Part shown: positions 47,209 to 58,037 of the stretch, in pieces
Layout: every line of letters begins with the position of its first letter
Position numbering within the stretch: the first letter of the stretch is position 1
NCBI RefSeq assembly: GCF_050908995.1
Contig: NC_135126.1
Location: 9,734,001-9,798,000, forward strand
Reading direction: 5' to 3'
DNA length: 64,000 bases
DNA from: Andrena cerasifolii
Taxonomy: Eukaryota > Arthropoda > Insecta > Hymenoptera > Andrenidae
Notes under the pieces: model-generated
What the model was told of the DNA's origin: nothing
The model's database searches: none
Seen by the model: the letters and a program-made list of their open reading frames with translations, nothing else
Translations under genes and position numbers: made by a program

Positions 47209-49651
47209 ATGATTGCGGAGGTGTGCGACGACGGTCGTCCGAAGTACATTGTGAACACCACGCGAACTATTTTACGAATCCTCGGTGCCTGGCCGCTGCC
47301 GGCCGCGTCCCCTTTGTCCGCCAGGATCAAGTGTAGAATTCTGAACTGCATCGTGTACTTCCTGCTCCTGTTCACCATAGTCCCGGGTGTGTTGAAAATG
47401 TTTCTACAAGCGACCAGCACAGAGGCCCAGATAAGGATAGCGGGGCCAGTTATAAATTGCACGTCCCAGTTCATCAAGTTCACCGTTGTCTTGTACCGAG
47501 CGAAGGAGATCAAGAAGAGCTTGGCTCTGATCAGCCATGATTGGATGGGCACGTCGGAGGATGATCGACATATGTTGCGCGACAGGGCGATAATGGAGAG
47601 AAAAGTCGCGGTGATATTTCTCTCTGTTATGTACGGCGGCGGTATGGGATACCGTGTGGTCGTTCCTCTACTAAAAGGGCCCATCGTCACCGCCGATAAT
47701 GTCACTATAAGACCGCTGTCCTGTCCGGTGTACTACATCGTCTTAGACGAGCAAACCTCGCCGGTCTACGAGATCACTTATGTCCTGCAATGCATGGCAG
47801 GATTCGCTATCTACGCGATAATGACCGGCTCCTGCGGCACATGCGCGTTCCTCGCTCTGCACGTGTGCCATCAGCTGAGAATCCTGAAGAGCAAGATTAC
47901 GACGCTCGGGAAATACCAGAGTGCGGACGTGAACGTTATACAGCACGGACTCAAGGATATCATTGATCATAGGACGAAGATTAAGGGGTAAGTGCCTTGG
48001 CCCGAAGCGAATAAACTGGGATGGTGGACGTTGCCAGGGGGATTGTCGTTGTAGGAATAGCTGTCGTAATATGTTCGGGTGCTACGGAAAAAGAGGTACA
48101 GTGGCTCGCATTAATATTCGGACAGGTTTTAAAATCGCATAATTTTTTTAGAATTGGTCCAAACAACCTGAGTTTTTTTGAGAAGCTAGTAGGATTAGTT
48201 CGCTAACTGACGCGTTTCGTCGTTTCGAAAAAAAATGTATTTGGTTGGAATAGCGAAAAGAATAGTAAAGGTCGATTTTTAAACTTTTTTTTGTGAGCTT
48301 GTAATGAAAATTTAAAAAAAACGTTTGTAGATTGCAGTAAGTTGTATACGTGCCGAAAATTTCATCAAAATCGGTTAACGTTGCTCCGAGCTACAAACGT
48401 TTAGAGATCGCAGAATAAGGTCGAGAATCGCGAAAATTCCCGAAATCAGCGATTCTCAAAAAAAGTTTAAAAATCGACCTTTACTATTCTTTTCGCTATT
48501 CCAACGAAATACATTTTTTCAAAACGACGAAACGCGTCAGTTAGCAAACTAATCCTTCTAGCTTCTCAAAAAAACTCAAGTTGTTTGGACCAATTCTAAA
48601 AAAGTTATGCGATTTTAAAAAGTGTGCGAATATTAATGCGAGTCACTGTAGGTCCTCCGCGCTACTTGCCACTCCTTCCATCCTAGCGATGTCGCTAAAC
48701 GCGACCCTCCGAGCTCCCTTATTCCAGGCTACCTCTTATGCGGCTTCCTGATCCCACATTATTAATACTCCATGCATAAGTAACGCACTGATAAGGGGAA
48801 TCTCTTGTATCGTAACCTATTCGTTCGTTGCAGATATTTAGATAACGCGCACACTATTATGGGGTACATCTGCTTTGTTGAAACTTTATGCGGCTCGTTT
48901 GCAATCTGCTGCGTGGGATATTATATGATTCTGGTACAGACAATGACGCAACCTTTCGTGTGTCTGCATACGTCACGCAAAGGGAGATTTTCCGTGCGAT
49001 CACTATTACTAAACGCGAGCTATTATGTTTCAGGAAATTCATAAGGGTCACGTTGGAAATATCTTTTTACACATCATCTTGGTATCCGCGATAATATTCT
49101 CCGTTTTCATGCACTGTTACATTGGTCAGCTTGTCGTCGACGAGGTACGCGCCACTGTCTTGCCTGACGCGTATCGTACCTATTCTACTGCATTCTACCG
49201 CAGCTTCAGCTGTTGCACTTAATCCTACGCGTTTTCGTAACCAGAACAGCAGCGTTGGACTGACGGCGAACACTATGAACTGGGACCATTTCCCAATGCA
49301 TAAAGCGCGATGCCTGATACTCATAATTGTAATATCCAATTACCCAATGAAGCTGACGGCAGGCAAGATGTTTGACATGTCTTTAACTACTTTTACCGAT
49401 GTAAGTAGTCAGACGACGTCGTATCGACGAATTGAAGAGTCTTTGTTGAAAACACTGCAAGTGCCAAAATTAAAAAAGAAAAAATTTTGATCGGCAAATG
49501 ATCTACGTATCAATGATAATACTACAGAATTTCTTTTTTGACACACACAGTGTTTTCGACAAGGACTCTTCAATTATATCCTGTGATTTGTGTCTTCCAG
49601 ATTATGAAGATGTCCATGGGATACTTAAACTTGCTGCGCGAAGTATTATGA
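47209..49651 (+). CDS. Odorant receptor B2 (complete, 398 aa)
   Basis: Insect odorant receptor, subtype B. Exons 47209-47987, 48834-48933, 49034-49144, 49245-49400, 49601-49651, phases 2,0,0,0. It shares with B1 the GAWPLPA/GAWPIPA segment, DNVTIRPL, SPVYEI, SGSCGTCA, ISNYPMKLTAGKM and MGYLNLLR at the C terminus. The first ATG lies just before the conserved PKYIVNTTRTIL core. Intron 1 contains a 554-bp foldback MITE. All exons are open with standard splice sites. It is the second B gene in the A-B-A-B order; a third, decayed B copy lies downstream near 50.4 kb. Confidence 0.94.
48097..48650. mobile_element. Foldback MITE with about 190-bp arms in Or-B2 intron 1
   Basis: Ends TACAGTGGCTCGCATTAATA and TATTAATGCGAGTCACTGTA are inverted repeats. 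The arms stay paired for about 190 bp (for example GCGAAAAGAATAGTAAAGGT with ACCTTTACTATTCTTTTCGC). Terminal TA dinucleotides suggest mariner/Tc1 mobilisation. No coding region. Confidence 0.88.
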
Positions 49652-50004
49652 ACAAGGAATTCCAAGATTCACGTTCCATTGAAAATCGTATAAGATCTTA
49701 AAAGAAATACATTGTATAAACTTGTTTGCAGCAGTTGCTCGTTTAATAACACTGGACTAGTCAGCGTTCAAGCGAATCTTTCTTTAATATTAGCAAACAT
49801 CAGTCCTATTAATAATTATGTGTCTTTTCTTCTATACATCCTTGTAATTTCCTTTTCGACGTGTTCATGTGCCTAATTGTGCTGGTCGCTGAACAAAATT
49901 AACCCCTCAACGACCGACCCCTGAAACGAAAAACTGACCGCGAGGCCCGGACCCTCGGAACGAAAACATCCACTGTTTTCCCGGGCGGTATAGAAAATGC
50001 GGCT

Positions 50005-50160
50005 TTAAGGTCTAAACACATATATCAGTTTCGTGTCAGTACCGTTCCGGCGTGCCAGTGCTAAGAAGAAGAGGGGCATAGAGGGTCGCTTCTTCTTACC
50101 ACTGGCACGACAGAAAGGTACTGACACGGAACTGATATGTGTGCCCAGAATTTTAAGGTC
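50005..50160. repeat. Imperfect 156-bp hairpin
   Basis: The arms include ATATCAGTTTCGTGTCAGTA paired with TACTGACACGGAACTGATAT, and GTGCCAGTGCTAAGAAGAAG with CTTCTTCTTACCACTGGCAC, around a loop of about 17 bases (50073-50089). TTAAGG occurs near both edges, so a small MITE is the likely origin. Confidence 0.75.
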
Positions 50161-50299
50161 CGTACGAGATGCGAAGGTGGGTGACTAGTCGAAAATTTAT
50201 TGTTATGCAATTATGAGTTCTTTGGTATAACAGTATGAAGCTTTCACGAGCGATAGAAAAAGATCGCGCCTCCGTCAATGGAAAAGTCTAACCACAAAT

Positions 50300-50530
50300 C
50301 AGGAAACCAGTGAATTGGGGTTCACGAGACTTCTGTGCTTGATAATTATAATCGCAATGTCTAATTACCCGATAAAGCTGACGGCGGGCAAGATGGTCGA
50401 CACGTCCCTGGCCACTTTCACCGATGTAAGTGAACAGGCACCTTCGTATTGATCGGCACACGTATCCTGTAAATCATATTTTCCAGATTATAAAAGTGTG
50501 GGATGTTTGCACACACTCCGGGAAACTATG
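50300..50530 (+). pseudogene. Remnant of a B-type odorant receptor (exons 4 and 5)
   Basis: The frame ending at 50425 reads SNYPIKLTAGKMVDTSLATF before a normal GTAAGT donor, almost the same as exon 4 of B1. After a 62-bp intron and a CAG acceptor (exon from 50488), ATTATAAAAGTG matches exon 5 of B1, then the frame diverges. The 5' part of exon 4 is degraded and exons 1-3 are absent, so no receptor can be made. Confidence 0.85.
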
Positions 50531-51230
50531 CAATCAGAAATTCAAGTCTTCCTAAATAGTAAGTGGTACTTCGGACCCAGAAACTGCTTCTTGTTCGCAT
50601 CATTTTACCTTAGCGTACTGATAAAATTAAACTCACCGCTGCTCGAGCAAACGTATCTCCCAAGAAGAATCAATTTTTTCCACCATTCATCTTTAACCCA
50701 GTCAAAGTATTCACTGTTCGATAGAATCAATGGAAACATCATCGGCAAAGTGCATACAGGTTGTTACATTAAATTAAATTCCGGGTAGCTCTGGTAAATT
50801 TTACTCATGTTAGATTCATCATCTCTGCAATGTGCATCGATGTGAACTTTATTCCCTTCCCCTCGTACGCCTACACCCACCAAGCCCGGTGCACGCAAGA
50901 CAATGCATCCCTTTCTCTGTATACACACCCCCTGCTGCTAGTATGTTGAAACCGAAGTCCATTTGAAATGTACCGTTGCCGCTCGTTCGCAACTTCGTTC
51001 ACTTAAAAATATACCGATCAGGAAAAAAAGGGAAGAGACTCGTAATGACGCGCGCACGGCCAATCGCTGAGAACTAAAGTAGAACGAGAGTAGCAATTTG
51101 CAACTTTCTCTGCGCGGACTTCATTTTTCACTGGAGAGAAGCAAGCCAGCGCAAGCGCACGATCGCCACGAGCGATCATCGCGACGACAGTGATCGAGGG
51201 TAGGTTCCAGTGACGCTGGAGCGTTTGAGG

Positions 51231-52914
51231 ATGACCCCTAATTCGCTCGCCGCCATGGGGAGACCCTTCAACGAGAACTACAGAGAGGACCTTGGTCGGA
51301 ACGTCAAGCTGAACGAGTGGACGTTCAAGGCGATCGGCGTCTGGCCGAGGCGACCCGATCGCCCCTGGATGGCCACCGTCGAGCGCGTCTTCCTCAACGT
51401 TCTTTGCCACGGCCTGCTCGCCTTCATCCTGATCCCCGGCGGCATGTGCATCGCCCTGGAGATCAAGGACTTTTACAACCAGTTACAACTGTGCAGCGCG
51501 ATGAGCTTCTTCATGATGGCGATGATCAAGTACTGCGTGCTGTTCAACCGCGAGAAAGGCATCCGCAGTTGCGTGGAGCGGATGGAGTTTGACTGGAGGA
51601 ACGTCCGGGGCTTGGAGGACCGCAAGATCATGCTGGAGAACGCGAACTTTGGTCGCCGGCTGATAGTGATATGCGGTGCTTTCATGTACGGCGGCGTTGC
51701 TTTCTATTACGTGGCTCTGCCATTGACCAGGGCCAAGATCGTCGAGGAGGCTGGCAATCTGACTTACAGGAGGCTGGTCTACCCTTTCCCAAAGATCCTG
51801 CTCGACGCTCGGCGCAGCCCCGTCAACGAGGTTTTCTATACGATACAGCTGTTGTCTGGTTTCGTCGCTCATAATATCACTGTGGCTGCTTGCAGCCTGG
51901 CTGCGCTTCTCGTCATGCATGCCTGCGGCCAACTGCAGATCCTGATGGCCTGGCTGGAGAAACTGGTCGATGGAAGGGAGAACAGCGACGAAACCCTGGA
52001 CCAGAGGCTGGCTAGTGTCGTGGAGCAACATGTTCGAATTATCAAGTAAGTGGGGCTCAGTTTGTTCGAGTTTCTTTTATCCCTGTGGTACGATCTTTCA
52101 ATGCCTTTCAGCTTCATAAAGCTGACAGAGGATTTGCTGCAGGAAATATCACTGGTGGAAGTCCTAGGGTGCACTCTGAACATGTGTTTCCTTGGATATT
52201 ACTCGATGACGGTACGCATAATGCTTTACGCGTGTCGGCTTTAAAAATCATGGCTTCGCAAATGCCCCTTTGCAGGAATGGGACCCCAAGGAACCAGTCA
52301 GTGGGTTGACGTATATAATCCTACTGATATCGGTTACGTTTAACGTCTTCATATTCTGTTACATTGGCGAGCTTTTGGCGGAACAGGTACTATGCTATTT
52401 TCTACTTGCTTTTATCGTTATTATGTCTAAGAGGAGTAGCGGAATATTTGCAAGAAATTTATTGGCCTGTAGTCCCAGGGACAGACCTCCGTACGGGGGC
52501 AGTCTTTAATAGAGCGGCGGTTAATTTTCTCTATAAATATATTCCACGTGTTACTGGTGCAATTTAGTGCAACAGAGAAATGAAATGTTAAAACAGACGG
52601 TGAAAGTTGGTGAGAAATCGTACATGATAGACTGGCATCGAATGCCTGGGAAGAAAAGTCTGGCCATACCGCTGATGATGTCCATGTCAAATTCCACTAC
52701 CAAGATCACCGCTGGAAACCTGATCGAGCTTTCCATAAGCAGTTTCGGCGATGTAAGTATACCAGATGAAACCGGAGCCAACGTCCACGAGAGAATTAGC
52801 GTCGCACATTTCCCACACCTTGCAATTCGATTGTTTTATCAAAGATTTCCTTTGAACAAGGTCATCAAGACGTCAGTTGCATACCTGAACATGCTACGAA
52901 CATTCACGACCTAA
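51231..52914 (+). CDS. Odorant receptor C1 (complete, 411 aa)
   Basis: Insect odorant receptor, the most divergent C-type gene here. Exons 51231-52045, 52112-52211, 52276-52386, 52597-52752, 52861-52914, phases 2,0,0,0. C-type features: IGVWPRRPDRPW early, ALEIKDFYNQLQL, NFGRRLIVICGAFMYGGVAF, SPVNEVFYTIQLLSG, HACGQLQILMAWLEKLVDGR and EQHVRII at the end of exon 1. The ATG at 51231 gives a tail length before the WP motif equal to that of C2; ATG 51255 is the alternative. It is more GC-rich than its neighbours and lacks their shared promoter module, so it may be an older member. No defects. Confidence 0.93.
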
Positions 52915-53320
52915 GCGATCCCGAACTGGCGTCGACGGTACTGAGATTACATTTCCACGAGCATCGCATCGAATATACTTATTTATTTATTATCGCGGGT
53001 AAACTTACTAAGGGTCGATATCCCCTGTATTAGAGAAAAAAAAGTATAAGTAAATTCGCGTATCACGCACAATTCTCAAACGCTAATGTCCCTGATTTCC
53101 CCAAGGAATACTCAATTCCATAGCTCGTAAAAGAAACCGTGCAACATGATCCGCAACTTCTTGTACAGCAAAGCCTTAATACTTCTGTCAGTACCTTTTG
53201 TAGCATCACAATAAAATAATGATTACCGCAGATACAATACATCAGCAATGAATGGAGGCACTTTTCTACTGATTGTGATTTTAGACTCTGCATTCGCCGT
53301 CCACCTCTCCGAGTTCGAAT
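52915..53320. other. Or-C1 to Or-C2 spacer
   Basis: AT-rich; no exon or repeat recognised. Confidence 0.5.
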
Positions 53321-53554
53321 AATCAATTTATCGAACAGTCCTCCTCCTCCTGCTCTCCGCGGTACACTTATAATGCGCGAAGGGTTGGAACTCCCTGAAA
53401 AAAGTTGCATTTGTTCGCTACGCAATTGTAGGTAATAACCTACGTGATCTCCTCGAGATTAAACGGGGAACGAGCGCAGGCGCAACATTGTTTCCCTCGA
53501 AACATTCATCAGACCGCTAGCACATAGCATCAAGCGAGCTGCCGAGCTTCAACG
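53321..53554 (+). promoter_or_regulatory. Shared Or-C promoter module (C2 copy)
   Basis: Begins AATCAATTTATCGA (53321-53334), then TTATAATGCGCG, AGGGTTGGAACTCCCTG, GCGCAGGCGCAACATTGTTT and CGAGCTTCAACG directly before the ATG. The same blocks in the same order precede C3, C4, C5 and the C pseudogene. Confidence 0.7.
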
Positions 53555-55412
53555 ATGTGCAAGCAAGGGGCAGAGGGCACGAAGTCGCCCACAAACGTGC
53601 ACGACTATGGGAAATACATGAATCTGAGTATTCGATGGAACCGCTGGCTGCTGAAGCCAATGGGCCTTTGGCCGAACACGCCCGATGCTTCGGCGATCGA
53701 GAAATCCTTTTACTGGCTGATAAATGCCACCTGCTATTGCTTGATAAGCTTCCTCATGATACCGTGCGGCCTGTACGTCGCCTTGGAGGTGGAGGATGTC
53801 TACAATAAGCTGAAACTGTTCGGTCCACTGAGCTTCTGCCTGATGGCGATCGCGAAGTACTACTGTCTGATGTTCCACGCGAGGGACATCAGCGAGTGCG
53901 TGGAGCGCATCGAGTGGGATTGGAAGACTATTAGATACAGAAAGGACAGGGACATTATGGTGGCGAATGCGAATTTCGGCAGCCGACTGGTGATGTTCTG
54001 CACTTTGTTCATGTACAGTAGCTTCGCTTTTTACTATATCGCAGTGCCTGTTAGTGTTGGGAGAATCAGACTGGAGGAAGACAATCTCACCTTCATCCCG
54101 ATGGTGTTTCCGTTCTCGAGGATCATACTCGATACTCGATATAGCCCCGCCAACGAGATCGTCTTCTCGATCCAACTTTTGGGAGGCGCTTTAATTCACG
54201 GCATCGCGGCGGCGGCTTGCAGCTTGATCGTGGTTTTCACAGTGCACGCTTGTGGCCAGATGGAAGTTCTGATGTGCTGGTTGGAGCATTTGGTACACGG
54301 CCGCGAGGATATGCAGGGAACCGCCGACGGTAGAATCGCAAGCACTGTGAACCAACACGTCCGAATACTGAAGTGTGTAATCTGATTTTCTTTACACCCA
54401 CGGAACTATAAATCGTAACCAATCTCCCTAACTGTATATTTCTAGAAATGAAAGGTGATTCCCTTAGGTATATATAATTCCATCGAAATTACAGAGAACC
54501 CCGTTAGAATGGAATTCTCTGTACACAGTAGCTTCTTAATTGTCGTTGAATATCAAATTGTTTTTAAGTAATTAAACTGTGCGTAACTGTAAAATTTCTC
54601 TCTGCAATCGAAGGTACTTCTCCGGTTCGTCCATTAACATTTCGCGAATTAACTTCTTAATTGTTATTTAGCCAATATTTACGATTACAGGTTTTTGGCA
54701 GTCACAGAGAAAGCACTGCAACAAGTGTCTTTCGTGGAGTTTCTGGGGTGCACATTGAACATGTGTCTTCTCGGATATTACGTTCTCATGGTAAAGAACG
54801 CGACCGACAGTTTTTTATGCGAATATGCGTACTCGATTCTTTGATGTTGCAGGAATGGAGCTCGAACGATATAACTGCTGCTGTAACGTACTGCGTGATA
54901 CTCGTCTCTCTCACCCTCAATATCTTTATATTTTGTTATATAGGCGAGCTGGTCGCCGAGCAGGTAAAATCTAATAATGACAACAGCACGTTCCATCACG
55001 AAATGTTTAAAGATTCTTTGCACCGTAATAACCGTACCTTTGCATCGCGAAGATATTATCCCCATCCTTCTCGAGGCAAAGAGCTCCCTTTCGTGTTTCA
55101 TAATTTTCAATTAATTCCAAGATATACATTGTCACAGTGCAAAATGGTGGGCGAAACGTCGTACATGGTTGACTGGCACGAACTACATGGGAGAAGGAAG
55201 ATCGGCTTCGTTTTGATAATAGCCATGTCCAATTGTTCGCAGCAACTCACAGCTGGGAACATGGTCCAACTATCCCTTACCACTTTCGGTGACGTGAGTA
55301 ACCAGTTGCTACTACCGCTTTATTTAGACCTGCAACTTAAAAGAATGTTTTAAACGAACAGGTCGTAAAAACATCGTTTGCTTTCCTGAACATGTTGAGA
55401 ACAGTGACATGA
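53555..55412 (+). CDS. Odorant receptor C2 (complete, 411 aa)
   Basis: Insect odorant receptor, subtype C. Exons 53555-54372, 54691-54790, 54853-54963, 55138-55293, 55362-55412, phases 2,0,0,0. Subtype core: NLSIRWNRWLLKPMGLWP, ALEVEDVYNKLKLFGPLSFC, RKDRDIMVANANFGSRL, NLTFIPMVFPFSR (glycosylation site), NEIVFSIQLLGGALIHGIAA, HACGQMEVLMCWLEHLVHGR and QHVRILK at the exon 1 end. The C-terminal exons give CYIGELVAEQ, QLTAGNMVQLSLTTFGD and FAFLNMLRTVT. The start is the ATG reached directly from the conserved GAGCTTCAACG leader. No defect seen. Confidence 0.95.
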
Positions 55413-55633
55413 AAGCTTCGTGTGATTCGCGAGGGACATGATTTAAATGTATATTACACTGTAAGAAAACGTTGTTTATATCAATGTGTATTTTTTCACT
55501 CTTCATTATATTAAAATACAAAACAGATACCACAAACACAAGCCGGCTCAAATTACAAGCCCGCAATACTGACCATCCATAAATTGATACGCTGAACCTG
55601 CTCGACGTCATCAGCGTTCCCCGGCCTTCGAGG
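55413..55633. other. 3' flank of Or-C2
   Basis: AT-rich, presumably the 3' UTR; nothing else recognised. Confidence 0.45.
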
Positions 55634-55763
55634 AATCAATTTATCGATGCTCGACAGCCGTCACCCAGCCCACATTTATAATGCATAATGAGCCAAAGGG
55701 TTGCAAGCCGTTGTAAAAAAGTTGCTTTCGTTCGCTGCATGCTGCGTCAACGTTCCCTTCTGA
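55634..55763 (+). promoter_or_regulatory. Upstream half of an Or-C promoter, cut by an insertion
   Basis: AATCAATTTATCGA (55634-55647), ATTTATAATGCATAATGAG, AGGGTTGCAAGCCGTTG and CGTTCCCTTCTGA match the module of C4 and C5. The continuation (GGGAAGAAGCGC...) resumes at 56341 after a foldback element. Confidence 0.75.
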
Positions 55764-56328
55764 CAAGGGGAGGATACCATGTGGTAGACACCGATTTTGA
55801 CGAGCCCTGGCACGCTGGATCTATGTCGAAAATAAATAAATAGATGTCCGAGCGTTTCTGCCAATAGATCTTAATAACAGAGATATTTACATGGAAATTA
55901 TTAAAAATTTCACAGTGGCCTGGGGTTTTAATGGGTAAAAATCCCACACTACCCTGACGCCCCCAGGGGATTCCCCTCTGAAGGAGTCGGGGTGCCTTTT
56001 GAAGGTTTCCCCAAGTTAAAAAATTATTTATAAAAAAAATAATTCATAAAAAAAATTTATAAAGTTTTTTTTAACGCGGAGACATCTTCAAAAGGCACCC
56101 CTACGCCTCCAGAAGGGAATCTCCCGCGGGCGCCAGGGTAGTTGTGGGATGTTTACCCACTAAAACCCCACGGCCACTATGAAATTTTTAATAATTTACA
56201 TGTAAATATCTCTGTTATTAAGGTCCATTGGCAGAAACGCTCGGACACCTCTTTACTTATTTTCGACATAGATCCATCGTGCCAAGGCTCATAAAAAGCG
56301 GTGTCTAGCACATGGTGTCGTCCCCTTG
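55764..56328. mobile_element. Foldback element interrupting an Or-C promoter
   Basis: Ends CAAGGGGAGGATACCATGTG and, read in reverse, CAAGGGGACGACACCATGTG are inverted repeats; pairing continues through most of its 565 bp, for example TAACAGAGATATTTACATG with CATGTAAATATCTCTGTTA. TGA on both sides may be a short target duplication. No coding region. Confidence 0.85.
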
Positions 56329-56800
56329 TGAGTGGACTCAGGGAAGAAGCGCCAGGCGCAACATTGTTTCCCTCAGAGCCGTCGTCGGCCCGTAGCCATG
56401 TAGTGTTGAAGCGAGCTTTCCAGCTTCAACTATGTGCACACTAGAGACAGAGAGCACGAAGTTGGTTGGAAACGCGTAAACCTAAGCATATTAATGGAAT
56501 CGTTGGCTCCAGTCGAGGACGAGGAAACTACTGAATTGTCTTATACATATAGCTGGTTGCACACCGCCTGTGTAGGTTTCCCTAAACGACAGGTCACTGA
56601 CCGATTTTCTTTTGTCAGGACAACTTGTTGCGTTGGTGAATGCAGCTATGTTTGCAAGCAGAAGTGGTGCGTGCAGTTTGCTTGCTCGCGTCGAAAAGTA
56701 ACGAACTCACGGGGGGTTGCACGCGATATCTTTTTAACTGTGTAGGCTGTATATACCAGTGAATGGGCATTTTCACATGACCGTTCACACGTTCGGTAGT
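56329..56800 (+). pseudogene. Decayed C-type odorant receptor
   Basis: The proximal promoter block (GGCGCAACATTGTTTCCCTC, then GAGCTTTCCAGCTTCAAC) leads to an ATG at 56432 that aligns with the C2 start, but the frame hits TAA after 15 codons. Shifted frames then show NLSI and SLAP, the remains of the NLSIRWNRWLLKP segment. Homology is lost after about 56515. A possible exon 4 end (VHTFGS before GTAAGT, 56800) is the only other trace. Exon 1 is otherwise deleted. Confidence 0.8.
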
Positions 56801-57837
56801 GTAAGTATATCTGCTTCGTTAAAAGGAAAGAAATCAGTCATTTGCCCCAAGTGTATCCGTATTAAGGGAGTATTCTAGTCTAGACACTCGTTTTTCAAGG
56901 TGATATTTGGAAATTAATTCTGTAAAACCTATCGCACCTACGGGGCAGGGGTTTTGTACACATACTTAGTAGTGTTTGAGCTATCAACACAATTTTTTGG
57001 AATGCATTACATTGAAATTTGTACAAGTTACACCCCGAAGCACAGGTCATGTCATCAAAAAACCGGCCCCATCGGGCGTTAATACCGAGCACTATTGCAG
57101 GTAATAAAAACCGCATTTGTTTATTTTAATCTACTCCGCGGAAGGATGTGACACAAACGGGGGCATGAAACAACTTGTAGAATGTATAAGTTTGTAGATA
57201 GTAGATACGAAAACTTCGTGCATCGCTTGTAAAATACCATATTGCGTATTACTTCGGGCTGAAACGATCATTGACGACGATTCATTCACTTTCCTTCCAT
57301 CTCTAACATCGCACTAGCATTTCGTCATAATTCGTGATGTCACACTGTAAAAATGGTACATAATTACAAAAGGTAACGCGTGCAAGCTCCTGTGAGTTAG
57401 TTACTTTACGATGCTTACGCGCAAACTGCATTAGTTATGCTTACCAATATATATAGCCGCATTTACCACTGCAACAAGTTGCTGCGTTCAGAGAAACCTA
57501 AGACAGGTAGTGTTCAAGCAGGTATACGCATCGTGATTCGATGAGTGCTGACGATGACAACAAATCCGAAGGTGTCCAGTCCAACCTCGGCGACCTGTGC
57601 GATTACAGCTGAATCAATTTCGTAGCTGAACCCCAATGGTACCTGAAACGGATAGGCGCTATCATTTTGATGCCCGTATGTGACTGTTCGATATCGTTTA
57701 CGGTGATCCCTTTGCGCGCTGCACATCATGCTCGAGAATGAAGACACTCGAAAGAAGCTGACGGCACTCGGCCCCTGAAGTCTTCGTGGGAGGAATCATC
57801 GATACCAGGCAGCTGTTGCTGTTGTTCACGTCCGAAA
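56801..57837. other. Spacer before Or-C3
   Basis: No plus-strand exon recognised. A minus-strand open frame is listed separately (57514-57747). Confidence 0.45.
57514..57747 (-). other. Antisense open frame, faintly receptor-like
   Basis: A 77-codon minus-strand frame contains AYPFQVPLGFSYEIDSAVIA, which faintly recalls the extracellular-loop-2 to TM5 segment of other hymenopteran odorant receptors (aromatic-Pro-Phe, then Tyr-Glu-Ile). It lacks splice partners I can identify. It may be a fragment of a different receptor lineage or chance. Confidence 0.2.
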
Positions 57838-58037
57838 AATCAATTTATCGATCTCACGCGTACAACGAGAGATACGGTTGCGACCCTTGGAGAAAGTTGC
57901 TCTGGCTCTCTACACTGCTGCGTCTGCGTTCCCTTCAGAGAGTAATCAAGGAGGAAGCGCAGGCGCAACAATATTCCCCTCAGAGCTGTCGTCACTCAGC
58001 GAGCATTTAGTATCAAGCGTGCTTTCGAGCTTCGACG
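57838..58037 (+). promoter_or_regulatory. Shared Or-C promoter module (C3 copy)
   Basis: AATCAATTTATCGA at 57838-57851, then GGTTGCGACCCTTGGAG, CTGCTGCGTCTGCGTTCCCT, GAAGCGCAGGCGCAACA and TATCAAGCGTGCTTTCGAGC just before the ATG. The TATAATGC box present in C4 and C5 is altered here (GTACAACG). Confidence 0.7.

Larger units (their letters stand above)
49652..51230. other. Or-B2 to Or-C1 spacer
   Basis: Contains a 156-bp hairpin (50005-50160) and the remains of a B-type receptor (50300-50530). The last few hundred bases must include the Or-C1 promoter; unlike the other C genes it lacks the shared AATCAATTTATCGA module as far as I can see. Confidence 0.5.
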
